This document shows, in pieces, positions 26,644-34,432 of a stretch of DNA of 64,000 nt. The position numbers and the translations under genes are program-made. Location: the NCBI GenBank assembly GCA_020636075.1, contig JACJYO010000001.1, forward strand, positions 62,001-126,000, given 5' to 3'. The notes beneath the pieces were generated by a model, which was not told the origin of the DNA, searched no databases, and worked only from the letters and a program-made list of their open reading frames with translations. Each line of letters starts with the position of its first letter. Positions within the stretch are counted from its first letter, which is position 1. This stretch comes from Lewinellaceae bacterium. GTDB taxonomy: Bacteria; Bacteroidota; Bacteroidia; Chitinophagales; Saprospiraceae.

Positions 26644-26785
26644 CGGCGGACCTCTGGTCCGCCTAAGAACCTGGCCAGGTTTTCATAGTGTGCCGAAAAC
26701 GGGGACAAGTTTTTAGCAAGATTGGGCGGACCGGAGGTCCGCCGGTACACACGAAGATTAGGCGGACCAGAGGTCCGCCGTTACA
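26639..26785 (+). repeat. Cluster of three short palindromic units (REP-like)
   Basis: Three copies of an 8-3-8 palindrome, ggcggaccagaggtccgcc or variants, lie at 26645-26663, 26725-26743 and 26761-26779. The first copy with its flanks (26639-26664) is the exact reverse complement of the third with its flanks (26760-26785), so the cluster is itself a 26-base inverted repeat; the middle copy has one changed pair. The first unit contains the stop codon of the asparaginase gene and the last abuts the rarA promoter. No T-run follows, so these are not ordinary terminators. Confidence 0.75.
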
Positions 26786-26796
26786 CGAGGCTGTTT

Positions 26797-26804
26797 TACT
26801 TTTG
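26797..26804 (+). promoter_or_regulatory. -7 box TACTTTTG upstream of rarA
   Basis: Exact match to TAnnTTTG, ending 22 bases before the rarA ATG at 26827. The upstream -33 position falls inside the third palindromic unit and has no TTG. Confidence 0.5.
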
Positions 26805-26826
26805 TGCAAAACACAATTTCAAAAAA

Positions 26827-28101
26827 ATGACACCGCTCGCCGAACGCATGCGCCCGCAAACCCTCGATGCCTTTCTTGGCCAGCAACACCTGGTGGGCGA
26901 AAATGCTGTGCTTCGGCAGGCTATTGAAGCTGGAAAAATCCCATCGTTCATTTTGTGGGGTCCGCCGGGAGTTGGCAAAACCACCCTGGCGCAGTTGATT
27001 GCCAAATTGTTAAAAAAACCATTTTATCAGCTTTCGGCGATCAACTCGGGCGTGAAAGATATCCGGGAAGCCATTGACAATGCCGAAAAGACAACCCTGT
27101 TTCAGGCAAAAGGCGCGATTTTGTTCATCGACGAAATCCACCGTTTTTCCAAAAGCCAGCAGGATGCCCTGCTTGGAGCGGTGGAAAAAGGCACGGTAAC
27201 GCTAATCGGTGCAACAACGGAAAACCCCTCCTTTGAAGTTATCCCGGCCTTGCTTTCGCGCTGCCAGGTGTATGTACTGGAGCACCTGACCAAGGCCGAG
27301 CTGATTTCCTTGCTCGATCGGGCACTTGAGGAGGATGAGGGGTTGAAAAATGCTGACATCGAAATGGTTGAAACAGATGCGCTGCTGTTGTACTCCGGTG
27401 GCGACGCCCGACGTCTGTTGAATGCGCTCGAATTGGTGTCCAACTACGGAAAGCCCGGTGAAACCCTGCGCATTACCAATGAGGTGGTGCGGCAGCGCAT
27501 CCAGCAAAATATTGCCCTGTACGACAAAAGCGGCGAACAACACTACGATATTATTTCGGCTTTCATCAAAAGTGTGCGCGGCAGCGACCCCAATGCGGCA
27601 GTGTATTGGCTGGCGCGTATGCTGGATGGCGGCGAGGATATTGAGTTTATTGCCAGGCGGCTCGTCATTCTGGCTGCCGAAGATATTGGCCTGGCAAATC
27701 CAAATGCCTTGCTGCTCGCAACCACAACGATGGACGCCATCCGAATGATCGGCATGCCGGAAGCGCGGATTATCCTTTCGGAATGCACCATTTACCTGGC
27801 AACGTCTCCCAAAAGCAATTCTGCGTACCTGGCCATCAACGATGCACTGGAGGCTGTGCGTAGCAGTGGCGGCCAACCTGTACCGCTACACCTGCGCAAT
27901 GCCCCAACCAAACTGATGAAGGAACTGGACTATGGCGCCGGGTACAAATATGCCCATGATTTCCCCGGGCATTTTGTCCAACAAGAGTTTTTGCCGGAGT
28001 CGCTTCGCCGCAAAATCCTGTATGAACCTGCCAGTAATCAGGCAGAAGCGCGCGTTCGCCAAAAGCTGCAGGAAGACTGGAAGGACTGGTATTCGTATTA
28101 G
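26827..28101 (+). CDS. rarA: Replication-associated recombination protein A (RarA/MgsA AAA+ ATPase)
   Basis: AAA+ clamp-loader-like ATPase that acts at stalled replication forks. The 424-residue protein from the ATG at 26827 starts MTPLAERMRPQTLDAFLGQQ, has Walker A GPPGVGKTT (residues 45-53), Walker B ILFIDEIHRFSKSQQDALLG, sensor 1 LIGATTENPSFEV and the ALLSRCQVYVL sensor 2 region, then the RarA C-terminal domain with SAFIKSVRGSDPNAAVYWLA and RRLVILAAEDIGLANPNAL. The frame is open upstream through the palindromic repeats; that extension is rejected because it merely translates repeat DNA. Confidence 0.96.
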   Translation: MTPLAERMRPQTLDAFLGQQHLVGENAVLRQAIEAGKIPSFILWGPPGVGKTTLAQLIAKLLKKPFYQLSAINSGVKDIREAIDNAEKTTLFQAKGAILFIDEIHRFSKSQQDALLGAVEKGTVTLIGATTENPSFEVIPALLSRCQVYVLEHLTKAELISLLDRALEEDEGLKNADIEMVETDALLLYSGGDARRLLNALELVSNYGKPGETLRITNEVVRQRIQQNIALYDKSGEQHYDIISAFIKSVRGSDPNAAVYWLARMLDGGEDIEFIARRLVILAAEDIGLANPNALLLATTTMDAIRMIGMPEARIILSECTIYLATSPKSNSAYLAINDALEAVRSSGGQPVPLHLRNAPTKLMKELDYGAGYKYAHDFPGHFVQQEFLPESLRRKILYEPASNQAEARVRQKLQEDWKDWYSY

Positions 28102-28207
28102 CGTTTCATTCCTGAATTGGAAACTAAGTGCCGCTTTTGTCGTGCAGTAGCCGACAGATTATCCGGTTTGTTCACCCAAACAGGCCTTAACCTGTTTCGA
28201 ATGATGG

Positions 28208-28215
28208 TACTTTTG
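28208..28215 (+). promoter_or_regulatory. -7 box TACTTTTG upstream of the choice-of-anchor-B gene
   Basis: Matches TAnnTTTG and lies 58 bases before the ATG at 28274, leaving a leader of about 50 bases. A small inverted repeat aaacagg/cctgttt (28178-28197) precedes it. Confidence 0.45.
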
Positions 28216-28273
28216 CCCCCTGTTTTTATGTTCTGTTATCTCTTTCTCAACCACAGTTCTTGCTGTTATTTTC

Positions 28274-30649
28274 ATGAAACAAGTTTTTAAATTTATTCTG
28301 CTAGCCTCCGTGTTGGTTGGCACAGGATCGTTGCACGCCCAGAATTTTAACATCCAACTGCGCGGCACCCTGGAATATCCCGGTCAAACCTTAGCCAATA
28401 TTTGTGGATTTGCCCAAAATGGAAAAGAATACGCCCTGGTCGGCGCATCCAAAGGCTTATCCATTGTTGATGTAACCAATCCCGACAATCCGGTTGAAAT
28501 TGTTCAAATACCTGGTCCGGACAATCTGTGGAAGGAAATCAAGGTATATAGCCATTATGCCTATGTCACTTCAGAAGGTGGTGGTGGTGTACAAATAGTT
28601 GATTTGAGCGCACTGCCAAGTCCCAATCTGGCCTACCACAACTATACGGGAAACGGCAATATTGAAAATCAACTAAATGAAATCCATGCGCTCCATATTG
28701 ACGAGGCGAAGGGATTTCTGTACACCTTCGGCGGCAACTTCAGCAGTGCCCGGGTGCACAACCTGAATATTGATCCGTATAATCCTGTATATGCCGGAAA
28801 ATTTGATCAACTCGGGTATATCCACGACGGCTTCGCACTTAATGACACCCTGTACTCCTGCCATATTTACAACGGTTTGTTGGCTGTTGTGGATATGCGG
28901 GACAAACTCAACCCCAAGGTGCTGGGCACTGTTGAAACACCGGGGCGTTTTACGCACAATTCCTGGTTGCTGGATGACCATCGGTATATTCTGACAACCG
29001 ATGAAACGACGCCTTCCTTCGTAACATCCTATGACATCAGCGACCCAACTGACATCAAAGAACTGGATCGCTTTTCCACCAATGACGGCAATAATTCTAT
29101 CGGGCACAATACGCACGTACGCAACAATTATGCAATCACCTCCTGGTATACCGATGGTGTGGCCATTGTTGATGCGCACAAACCCGACAACCTGGTATTG
29201 GTTGGCCAATACGATACCTGGCCGCAAGCCGGCGGGCCGGGATTCGACGGTTGCTGGGGTGTATATCCGTTTCTGCCTTCCGGTAATTTGGTGGCATCGA
29301 ACATTCCTAACACCAATGGCGGCATCGGAAAACTTTTCGTGCTTACGCCGACCTATGCGCGCGCCTCCTATCTGGAAGGCCAAATTATGGACGGCTGCAC
29401 CGGGAATCCGATGATCGGGGCATCCATTTCCATTAATGCCAACAATGCGGTTGTGTCTGAATCCTCAAAAAATGACGGCAGTTTCAAAACCGGCCTGGCT
29501 AAATCCGGCACATTTACCGTAACGGTTAGCAAACCAGGGTATGTCAGCCAAACACTGGATCTGAATTTTGTCCAGGGGCAAGTGACATCCTTGAATACGA
29601 CACTGGAACCAATATCTTCGTTTAATGTGACGGGGAAAGTTATTGATCAGACCTCCGGCGCCGTATTGGAGAACCGGACGTTCACCTTAAAAAACGATAT
29701 TAAAGAATATAAAATTCAAACAAATGCCAGCGGCCAATTCGACCTGTCTTGTGTATTCGGCGGCAATTACCGGGCAGGTACCTGGGGATATTTGGTTGCC
29801 GACGTGGTGGTCGATCAAAATGGCAGCCTGACTATCCCTTTGCAACCGGCCTATTACGACGATTTTGAACTGGATTTGAACTGGACCTCCTCCGGAACGG
29901 CCTCTGATGGTTACTGGGAACTTGGCGAGCCAATCGGAACTTCTTTGTTTGGCGAACAAAGCAACCCGGATTTCGATATCGACAGCGACAATGGCGACCA
30001 ATGTTATGTCACCGGAAATGGCGGTGGTTCGGCAGGCAACGACGACGTAGACGGCGGGCAAGTAACTCTGACTTCTCCGGTTATTAAACTGAAAAACTAT
30101 CAGGATGCTGTTCTGAGTTTTTACTACTGGTTTTACAACGGCGGAGGAAATAACATGCCAAATGACCGTTTTGAAGTTGTCGTCACCAACGGTCAGGAAT
30201 CAGCCACAGTACTCACAGAAACAGTCACTGCCAGTGCATGGCGTTTTTCCGGCAATATCAGCCTGAAAAACTACCTCCCGCTGACCGACAACATGCGTGT
30301 GCAGTTCATCACCTACGATGACAATCCGGGACACGTTTCCGAAGGCGCAGTCGATGTATTCCAGGTTGTCCCAGGTTTGGTGTCATCCTACGAGCCCGAC
30401 TTGACGGCCGAGATCAATCTGGCGCCCAACCCAAGCAACAGCGATTTTCAACTGCAATACAATTGGCCCGAAATGCAGGATGTGCAATTGGAAGTACGAA
30501 ATTTGCTTGGCCAACCGGTGGCGGTGCAGCATTTAGGCTCCAACACAGGCGCTGTTCGATTCGGTGAAAATTTGCCGGGAGGGGTTTATTTAGTCCGGTT
30601 GACTACACAAGGCCGGCAGAGTGCGGTGTTGAAGGCGGTGAAGCAGTAA
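28274..30649 (+). CDS. Secreted choice-of-anchor B protein with T9SS sorting tail
   Basis: A 791-residue secreted protein with a Sec signal (MKQVFKFILLASVLVGTGSL, then HAQ). Residues about 30-365 form LVIVD-type beta-propeller repeats (YALVGASKGLSIVDVTNPDN, HYAYVTSEGGGGVQIVDLSA, THNSWLLDDHRYILTTDE), the choice-of-anchor-B pattern. Then come two carboxypeptidase-regulatory-like domains (LEGQIMDGCTGNPMIGASIS; VTGKVIDQTSGAVLENRTF), a jelly-roll-like domain (YDDFELDLNWTSSG) and a T9SS type-A tail (INLAPNPSNSDF to the end). Cell-surface display or release is expected; ligand unknown. Confidence 0.88.
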   Translation: MKQVFKFILLASVLVGTGSLHAQNFNIQLRGTLEYPGQTLANICGFAQNGKEYALVGASKGLSIVDVTNPDNPVEIVQIPGPDNLWKEIKVYSHYAYVTSEGGGGVQIVDLSALPSPNLAYHNYTGNGNIENQLNEIHALHIDEAKGFLYTFGGNFSSARVHNLNIDPYNPVYAGKFDQLGYIHDGFALNDTLYSCHIYNGLLAVVDMRDKLNPKVLGTVETPGRFTHNSWLLDDHRYILTTDETTPSFVTSYDISDPTDIKELDRFSTNDGNNSIGHNTHVRNNYAITSWYTDGVAIVDAHKPDNLVLVGQYDTWPQAGGPGFDGCWGVYPFLPSGNLVASNIPNTNGGIGKLFVLTPTYARASYLEGQIMDGCTGNPMIGASISINANNAVVSESSKNDGSFKTGLAKSGTFTVTVSKPGYVSQTLDLNFVQGQVTSLNTTLEPISSFNVTGKVIDQTSGAVLENRTFTLKNDIKEYKIQTNASGQFDLSCVFGGNYRAGTWGYLVADVVVDQNGSLTIPLQPAYYDDFELDLNWTSSGTASDGYWELGEPIGTSLFGEQSNPDFDIDSDNGDQCYVTGNGGGSAGNDDVDGGQVTLTSPVIKLKNYQDAVLSFYYWFYNGGGNNMPNDRFEVVVTNGQESATVLTETVTASAWRFSGNISLKNYLPLTDNMRVQFITYDDNPGHVSEGAVDVFQVVPGLVSSYEPDLTAEINLAPNPSNSDFQLQYNWPEMQDVQLEVRNLLGQPVAVQHLGSNTGAVRFGENLPGGVYLVRLTTQGRQSAVLKAVKQ

Positions 30650-30669
30650 TTTTATTACTGAAACGGGTA

Positions 30670-30713
30670 AACAAAAGCGCCACGGTTATTCTACACCGGG
30701 GCGCTTTTGTTTA
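30670..30713. terminator. Bidirectional terminator between the choice-of-anchor-B gene and ffh
   Basis: A perfect 12-base-pair stem, aacaaaagcgcc (30670-30681) with ggcgcttttgtt (30700-30711), with A- and T-rich outer parts. It lies between two convergent genes and can serve both. Confidence 0.8.
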
Positions 30714-30738
30714 TTCTTCTGAAAACGTCAAAATGCTT

Positions 30739-32085
30739 CTAACGAAAACCACCTTTCGGCAAAGAAGGCATACCGCCCGGCATTCCCATGCCACCGCCTT
30801 TACTCATTTTGTGCATGAACTTGCGCATGTCATTGAAGTTCTTGACAAACAAATTGATCTGTTCCAGTGATTGGCCACAGCCTAATGCCAGGCGTTTTTT
30901 CCGGCTTAGAGTCAGGAGGTCCGGGTTCTGGCGTTCCTCCGGTGTCATGCTTTGGATAATGGCTTCCACCCGCACCAGGGCCTTATCGTCAATATTTACA
31001 TCTTTTAGGGCTTTGCCCATGCCGGGGATCATGCCGAGCAGGCCTTTCAGGTCGCCCATTTTTTTGATCTGCTGCATCTGGCCCAGGAAGTCGTTAAAGT
31101 CAAACTTGTTTTGTTTGATCTTTTTCTCCACCCGCTTGGCTTCCGCCTCATCCATTTCCATTTCGGCCTTCTCCACCAGCGAAACGATATCGCCCATACC
31201 CAGAATACGCTGGGCCATCCGATCGGGATAGAACACATCCAGGGCATCCATTTTTTCGCCGGTGGAAACGAATTTGATGGGTTTGCCAACGGTGTATTTC
31301 ACCGAAAGCGCCGCCCCGCCGCGGGTGTCGCCATCGAGTTTGGTAAGCACCACCCCATCGTAGTCGATGCGTTGGTTAAAGGCTTCGGCGGTGTTTACGG
31401 CATCCTGACCGGTCATGGAGTCTACCACAAAAAGCGTTTCGGTAGGAGTAAGCGCAGCTTTGATTGCTTCGACCTCGGCCATCATCACTTCGTCGACCGC
31501 CAGGCGCCCGGCAGTATCAATTATCACAACATGGTAGCCATGCGCTTTAGCGTGTTTGAGCGCGTTTTTGGCAATTTCAACCGGGTTTTTGTTTTCTTCC
31601 TCTTTGTAAACCGGCACTTTCAGGCTTTCGCCCAATACACCCAATTGATCAATAGCAGCCGGACGGTACACGTCGCAAGCTACCAGTAACGGCGACATTT
31701 TTCGTTTTTCCTTCAGGTACTTGGCCAGTTTACCACAGAATGTAGTTTTACCACTCCCCTGCAATCCGGCAACCAACACTATCCCAGGGCTACCTTTTAC
31801 ATTAATGCCAACAGACTGCCCCCCCATAAGTTGGGTCAACTCATCCATCACTATTTTGACCATCAACTGGCCTGGGTTCACATTGCGCAACACGTTTTCG
31901 GTGCCCAATGCCTTGTCTTTGATCTTGTCGGTAAATTCTTTGGCAATCTTGTAGTTTACGTCGGCTCCAACGAGCGCGCGGCGGATTTCCTTGATACTTT
32001 CCGCTACGTTGATTTCGGTGATCTTATTCTTGCCGCTAACTACTTTAAAGGCAGATTCGAGCCTATCACTTAAACTGTCGAACAT
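30739..32085 (-). CDS. ffh: Signal recognition particle protein Ffh
   Basis: SRP54-type GTPase that binds signal peptides and 4.5S RNA and delivers ribosomes to FtsY. The 448-residue protein shows the N domain, G1 AGLQGSGKTTFCGKLAKYLK, DVYRPAAIDQL, DTAGRLAVDEVMM, TKLDGDTRGGAALSVKYTVG and the G5 region FVSTGEKMDALDVFYPDRMA. The M domain carries GLLGMIPGMGKAL and RKKRLALGCGQSLEQINLFV and ends in a Met/Gly-rich tail. Last gene of a minus-strand group, with its own -7 box at 32124-32131. Confidence 0.97.
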   Translation of the reverse strand: MFDSLSDRLESAFKVVSGKNKITEINVAESIKEIRRALVGADVNYKIAKEFTDKIKDKALGTENVLRNVNPGQLMVKIVMDELTQLMGGQSVGINVKGSPGIVLVAGLQGSGKTTFCGKLAKYLKEKRKMSPLLVACDVYRPAAIDQLGVLGESLKVPVYKEEENKNPVEIAKNALKHAKAHGYHVVIIDTAGRLAVDEVMMAEVEAIKAALTPTETLFVVDSMTGQDAVNTAEAFNQRIDYDGVVLTKLDGDTRGGAALSVKYTVGKPIKFVSTGEKMDALDVFYPDRMAQRILGMGDIVSLVEKAEMEMDEAEAKRVEKKIKQNKFDFNDFLGQMQQIKKMGDLKGLLGMIPGMGKALKDVNIDDKALVRVEAIIQSMTPEERQNPDLLTLSRKKRLALGCGQSLEQINLFVKNFNDMRKFMHKMSKGGGMGMPGGMPSLPKGGFR

Positions 32086-32123
32086 GGTGTGTAAACTGGA
32101 TGGTTAACTGGTAAAACGGGCAG

Positions 32124-32131
32124 CAAAGATA
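32124..32131 (-). promoter_or_regulatory. -7 box TATCTTTG upstream of ffh
   Basis: Exact TAnnTTTG on the minus strand, 38 bases upstream of the ffh ATG and just downstream of the stop of the START-like gene. Confidence 0.5.
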
Positions 32132-32156
32132 GCACGTCCGCTTTGAATACCCGATG

Positions 32157-32591
32157 CTATTGCTCTAAATACGCTTTCAAATGTTGGGCTGCAACGGGCC
32201 AGGCTTTCAGCACTGCCTGATAATACCAATCCCAGTGGTGTCCTTCACGATAGCCATCCTGAACAATGGTAAGCATTGTTTGATTCGCTTGCTTTTGTGC
32301 ATCAAAGCAGAGGCGCATCGGACCCAAAATCGGGCGTTGCGGATTCAAGTAAACCAAATTTTCAAGGCATAGTTTGCGGTCTTTTTGAAGGGTATGAATT
32401 GTCCCCGAGGTTACATAGCCAAATCCTGCATCTGAAATTTGCCAGGTCAATACATATACGCCACCCGGCTGAGGCACGATCAGCGACCGCTCAACACCCC
32501 ACCATGCCTTCAACATGTTTTGATCGAGCAATGCCTGGATAACCTGTGGAGGAGGAACCTGAATTTGAATGGTGGTTTGGACCTGTCGCAT
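32157..32591 (-). CDS. SRPBCC / START-like domain protein (AHA1 type)
   Basis: A 144-residue protein read from the ATG at 32591 (the frame is open to 32627 with another possible start). RQVQTTIQIQVPPPQVIQAL, LKAWWGVERSLIVPQPGGVY and the terminal HHWDWYYQAVLKAWPVAAQH fit the helix-grip fold of the activator-of-Hsp90-like SRPBCC family, which binds hydrophobic ligands. No catalytic motif is visible. It follows an alpha/beta hydrolase by 42 bases and may share its transcript. Function unknown. Confidence 0.75.
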   Translation of the reverse strand: MRQVQTTIQIQVPPPQVIQALLDQNMLKAWWGVERSLIVPQPGGVYVLTWQISDAGFGYVTSGTIHTLQKDRKLCLENLVYLNPQRPILGPMRLCFDAQKQANQTMLTIVQDGYREGHHWDWYYQAVLKAWPVAAQHLKAYLEQ

Positions 32592-32633
32592 ATCAGCTAA
32601 AGATACCCAATCCAGGTCGCAACACAAAATGTG

Positions 32634-33488
32634 TCAAAAGAAATAGCGCTTTTCAACCGTTGTATCGCGCAACCAATCAAGCATGAGGGTCCAGAGTTTT
32701 TCATTCCGGGGCTCAAAAAAACCATTGTGGCCGATATTTTTTTGCGCCATATCAGCTGGCCGGATGCGCATCCGCTTGATCCCGGACGGGCAGTAATGCC
32801 CCAGCAGTTTGTCTACAGCTTTTTGCGGGCTGTATGGATCATCGGTAAAATTTAACGTGAGCAGCGGCACATTTAACCGGCGGTAATTGTTATCCGGGAA
32901 AATATTAAACAAACCATCGTGGTAACCGCTCCACTCATAAAGTTCCTGTGCAACGTGGCTGGGCATTTTTTTTTCACCCGGTAAAAACCGTCGGGCCCAA
33001 ATCCGTTCGACAGGCGTAAACAATCCGCCCATTGCGGCGAATACCCTGGTTTTCCAGGGCCAAAACTGTCGGACATGTAATGCACTGCTCACCAGAACCA
33101 GATAATCAATATTTTCAATGGATGCAGCCATACCGGCAATTTCCCCACTAATACCATGCGCCAACAGGATCAACTCGCCTTCGGGAAATCTGCGACGCGC
33201 ATGGCCCAGCACTACATCCAGGTCCTGATTGGCCCACTGCCGGAGCGTATCTTGCAATTGCTGGTGGTTCAGCGGGGCAGACTGACCTTGTGACCGATAA
33301 TCGAAGGTGATTACGTTGATCCCACGGGTCGTGCACCAGTTTGTCAGTGGCTGGTAAAACTGCTGGTCCAGACCTACTTCCGGTGCAATAACCAATACCC
33401 GGCCGGTGCCCCCCGAATCAGATATTTTCAGGTTAAAGGCGATAAGCCGACCGTCACGTGTACGCAGGATATGTTCATTTGATTTCAC
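32634..33488 (-). CDS. Alpha/beta hydrolase
   Basis: A 284-residue alpha/beta-fold protein starting with GTG at 33488. The fold is supported by VLVIAPEVGLDQQFYQPL, INVITFDYRSQGQS (strand beta-4 region) and LILLAHGISGEIAGMAASIE, the nucleophile elbow with Ser in HGISGE. This departs from GxSxG at the last position. The acid is likely in LTLNFTDDPYSPQKAVDKLL and the histidine in KNIGHNGFFEP near the C-terminus. Resembles YheT-like or serine-aminopeptidase-like hydrolases; substrate unknown. Lies 83 bases downstream of the LytTR regulator. Confidence 0.78.
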   Translation of the reverse strand: MKSNEHILRTRDGRLIAFNLKISDSGGTGRVLVIAPEVGLDQQFYQPLTNWCTTRGINVITFDYRSQGQSAPLNHQQLQDTLRQWANQDLDVVLGHARRRFPEGELILLAHGISGEIAGMAASIENIDYLVLVSSALHVRQFWPWKTRVFAAMGGLFTPVERIWARRFLPGEKKMPSHVAQELYEWSGYHDGLFNIFPDNNYRRLNVPLLTLNFTDDPYSPQKAVDKLLGHYCPSGIKRMRIRPADMAQKNIGHNGFFEPRNEKLWTLMLDWLRDTTVEKRYFF

Positions 33489-33571
33489 CGTACAAAAGTG
33501 CAGTACAAACGGTGATTTACCTTCAGCACTTGATTATCTGGCGCGGTATTTTGAGTAATTCACACATTTCG

Positions 33572-34324
33572 CTATTGGGTAAGTTGCTGCAACAGGCCTT
33601 CTTTCCGGCTTTTTGAGACCGGGATTTTCATTTTGTTTTCCATTACCAGGTAGCCACCATCGCCGCGAACAAATTCGCGTACATGAGCCAGGTTTATCAA
33701 ATGCGAATGATGTGGGCGATAAAAGTGGAAGTGCAGTAACAATTCCTCAAAATCCTTCAGGGTACGTGAAATCACGCGTTTGCGGCCATCGGTAGTATAA
33801 ACTTCCGTGTAGTTGCTGCTGGATGTGCAGACAACGATTTCGGCCGGATCGACATATTCAATACTCTCTTTTGAAGCCAGTGCAACGCGCCCCGGTTTGC
33901 CCTGACGCTCGGCTTGTACGTTTTGGAGCAATGTGTCCACTTGCTCTGAAGATACAGATCGGCGATTTTTTTGCCGGTGTTTTTCAACTGCATCTTTGAG
34001 TTCTTTGTTTTGAACCGGTTTCAACAGATAGTCCAGCGCACTGAATTTCACTGCCTGAATACCAAAATTATCGTAGGCCGTAATAAAAATGACGTCAAAC
34101 GGCAAGGGCGCGCCTATTTCTTCCAGCACGTCGAAGCCATTGAGCCGTGGCATTTCAATATCGAGAAACAACAGGTCGCAGGAATTTTTTTTCAGGTAGT
34201 TAACCCCATCGGCGGGGTTTTCAAAAGTTGCCTGCACCGAAACCTCCGGGCAATAGTTTTCTATTTTCCAGCACAGCGTTTCTATGCTGTGTTGTTCGTC
34301 GTCTATAATTACCGCTTTTATCAT
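33572..34324 (-). CDS. LytTR family response regulator
   Basis: A 250-residue transcription regulator. The receiver domain has IIDDE (residues 6-10), the phosphoacceptor Asp55 in LLFLDIEMPRLNGFDVLEEI, ITAYDNFGIQAVKFSALDYL and Lys in LLKPVQNKEL. The C-terminal LytTR DNA-binding domain covers about residues 148-250 (VALASKESIEYVDPAEIVVC, VISRTLKDFEELLLHFHFYR, HHSHLINLAHVREFVRGDGG). It is the natural partner of the kinase immediately upstream on the same strand, separated by 108 bases holding a palindrome. Confidence 0.94.
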   Translation of the reverse strand: MIKAVIIDDEQHSIETLCWKIENYCPEVSVQATFENPADGVNYLKKNSCDLLFLDIEMPRLNGFDVLEEIGAPLPFDVIFITAYDNFGIQAVKFSALDYLLKPVQNKELKDAVEKHRQKNRRSVSSEQVDTLLQNVQAERQGKPGRVALASKESIEYVDPAEIVVCTSSSNYTEVYTTDGRKRVISRTLKDFEELLLHFHFYRPHHSHLINLAHVREFVRGDGGYLVMENKMKIPVSKSRKEGLLQQLTQ

Positions 34325-34351
34325 GGTGGTAAATTTTTTATAATTGAACGG

Positions 34352-34432
34352 GGCTCATATGCCCATCGGGCTGGTTATAGTGAGGCGGTGACTGGCAGTC
34401 ACCGCTTCACTTATCCCCCCGGAAGATGAGCC
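34352..34432. repeat. Nested palindrome between the sensor kinase and regulator genes
   Basis: Outer arms ggctcat (34352-34358) and atgagcc (34426-34432) enclose an inner hairpin: a 15-base-pair stem with one wobble pair (34379-34393 with 34397-34411) and the loop ggc. It fills the gap precisely from the kinase stop to 28 bases before the regulator ATG. No T-run follows on either strand. It may be a mobile palindromic element or an attenuator that reduces regulator expression relative to the kinase. Confidence 0.65.

Noticed and set aside
26639..26785. CRISPR array
   Set aside because: Only three palindromic units with unequal spacing and alternating orientation; no regular spacers and no cas genes in the window.
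26722..26826. N-terminal extension of RarA through the palindromic repeats
   Set aside because: The extra residues simply translate repeat DNA (RLGGPEVRRYTR) and lie upstream of a fitting -7 box; the ATG at 26827 gives the family N-terminus.
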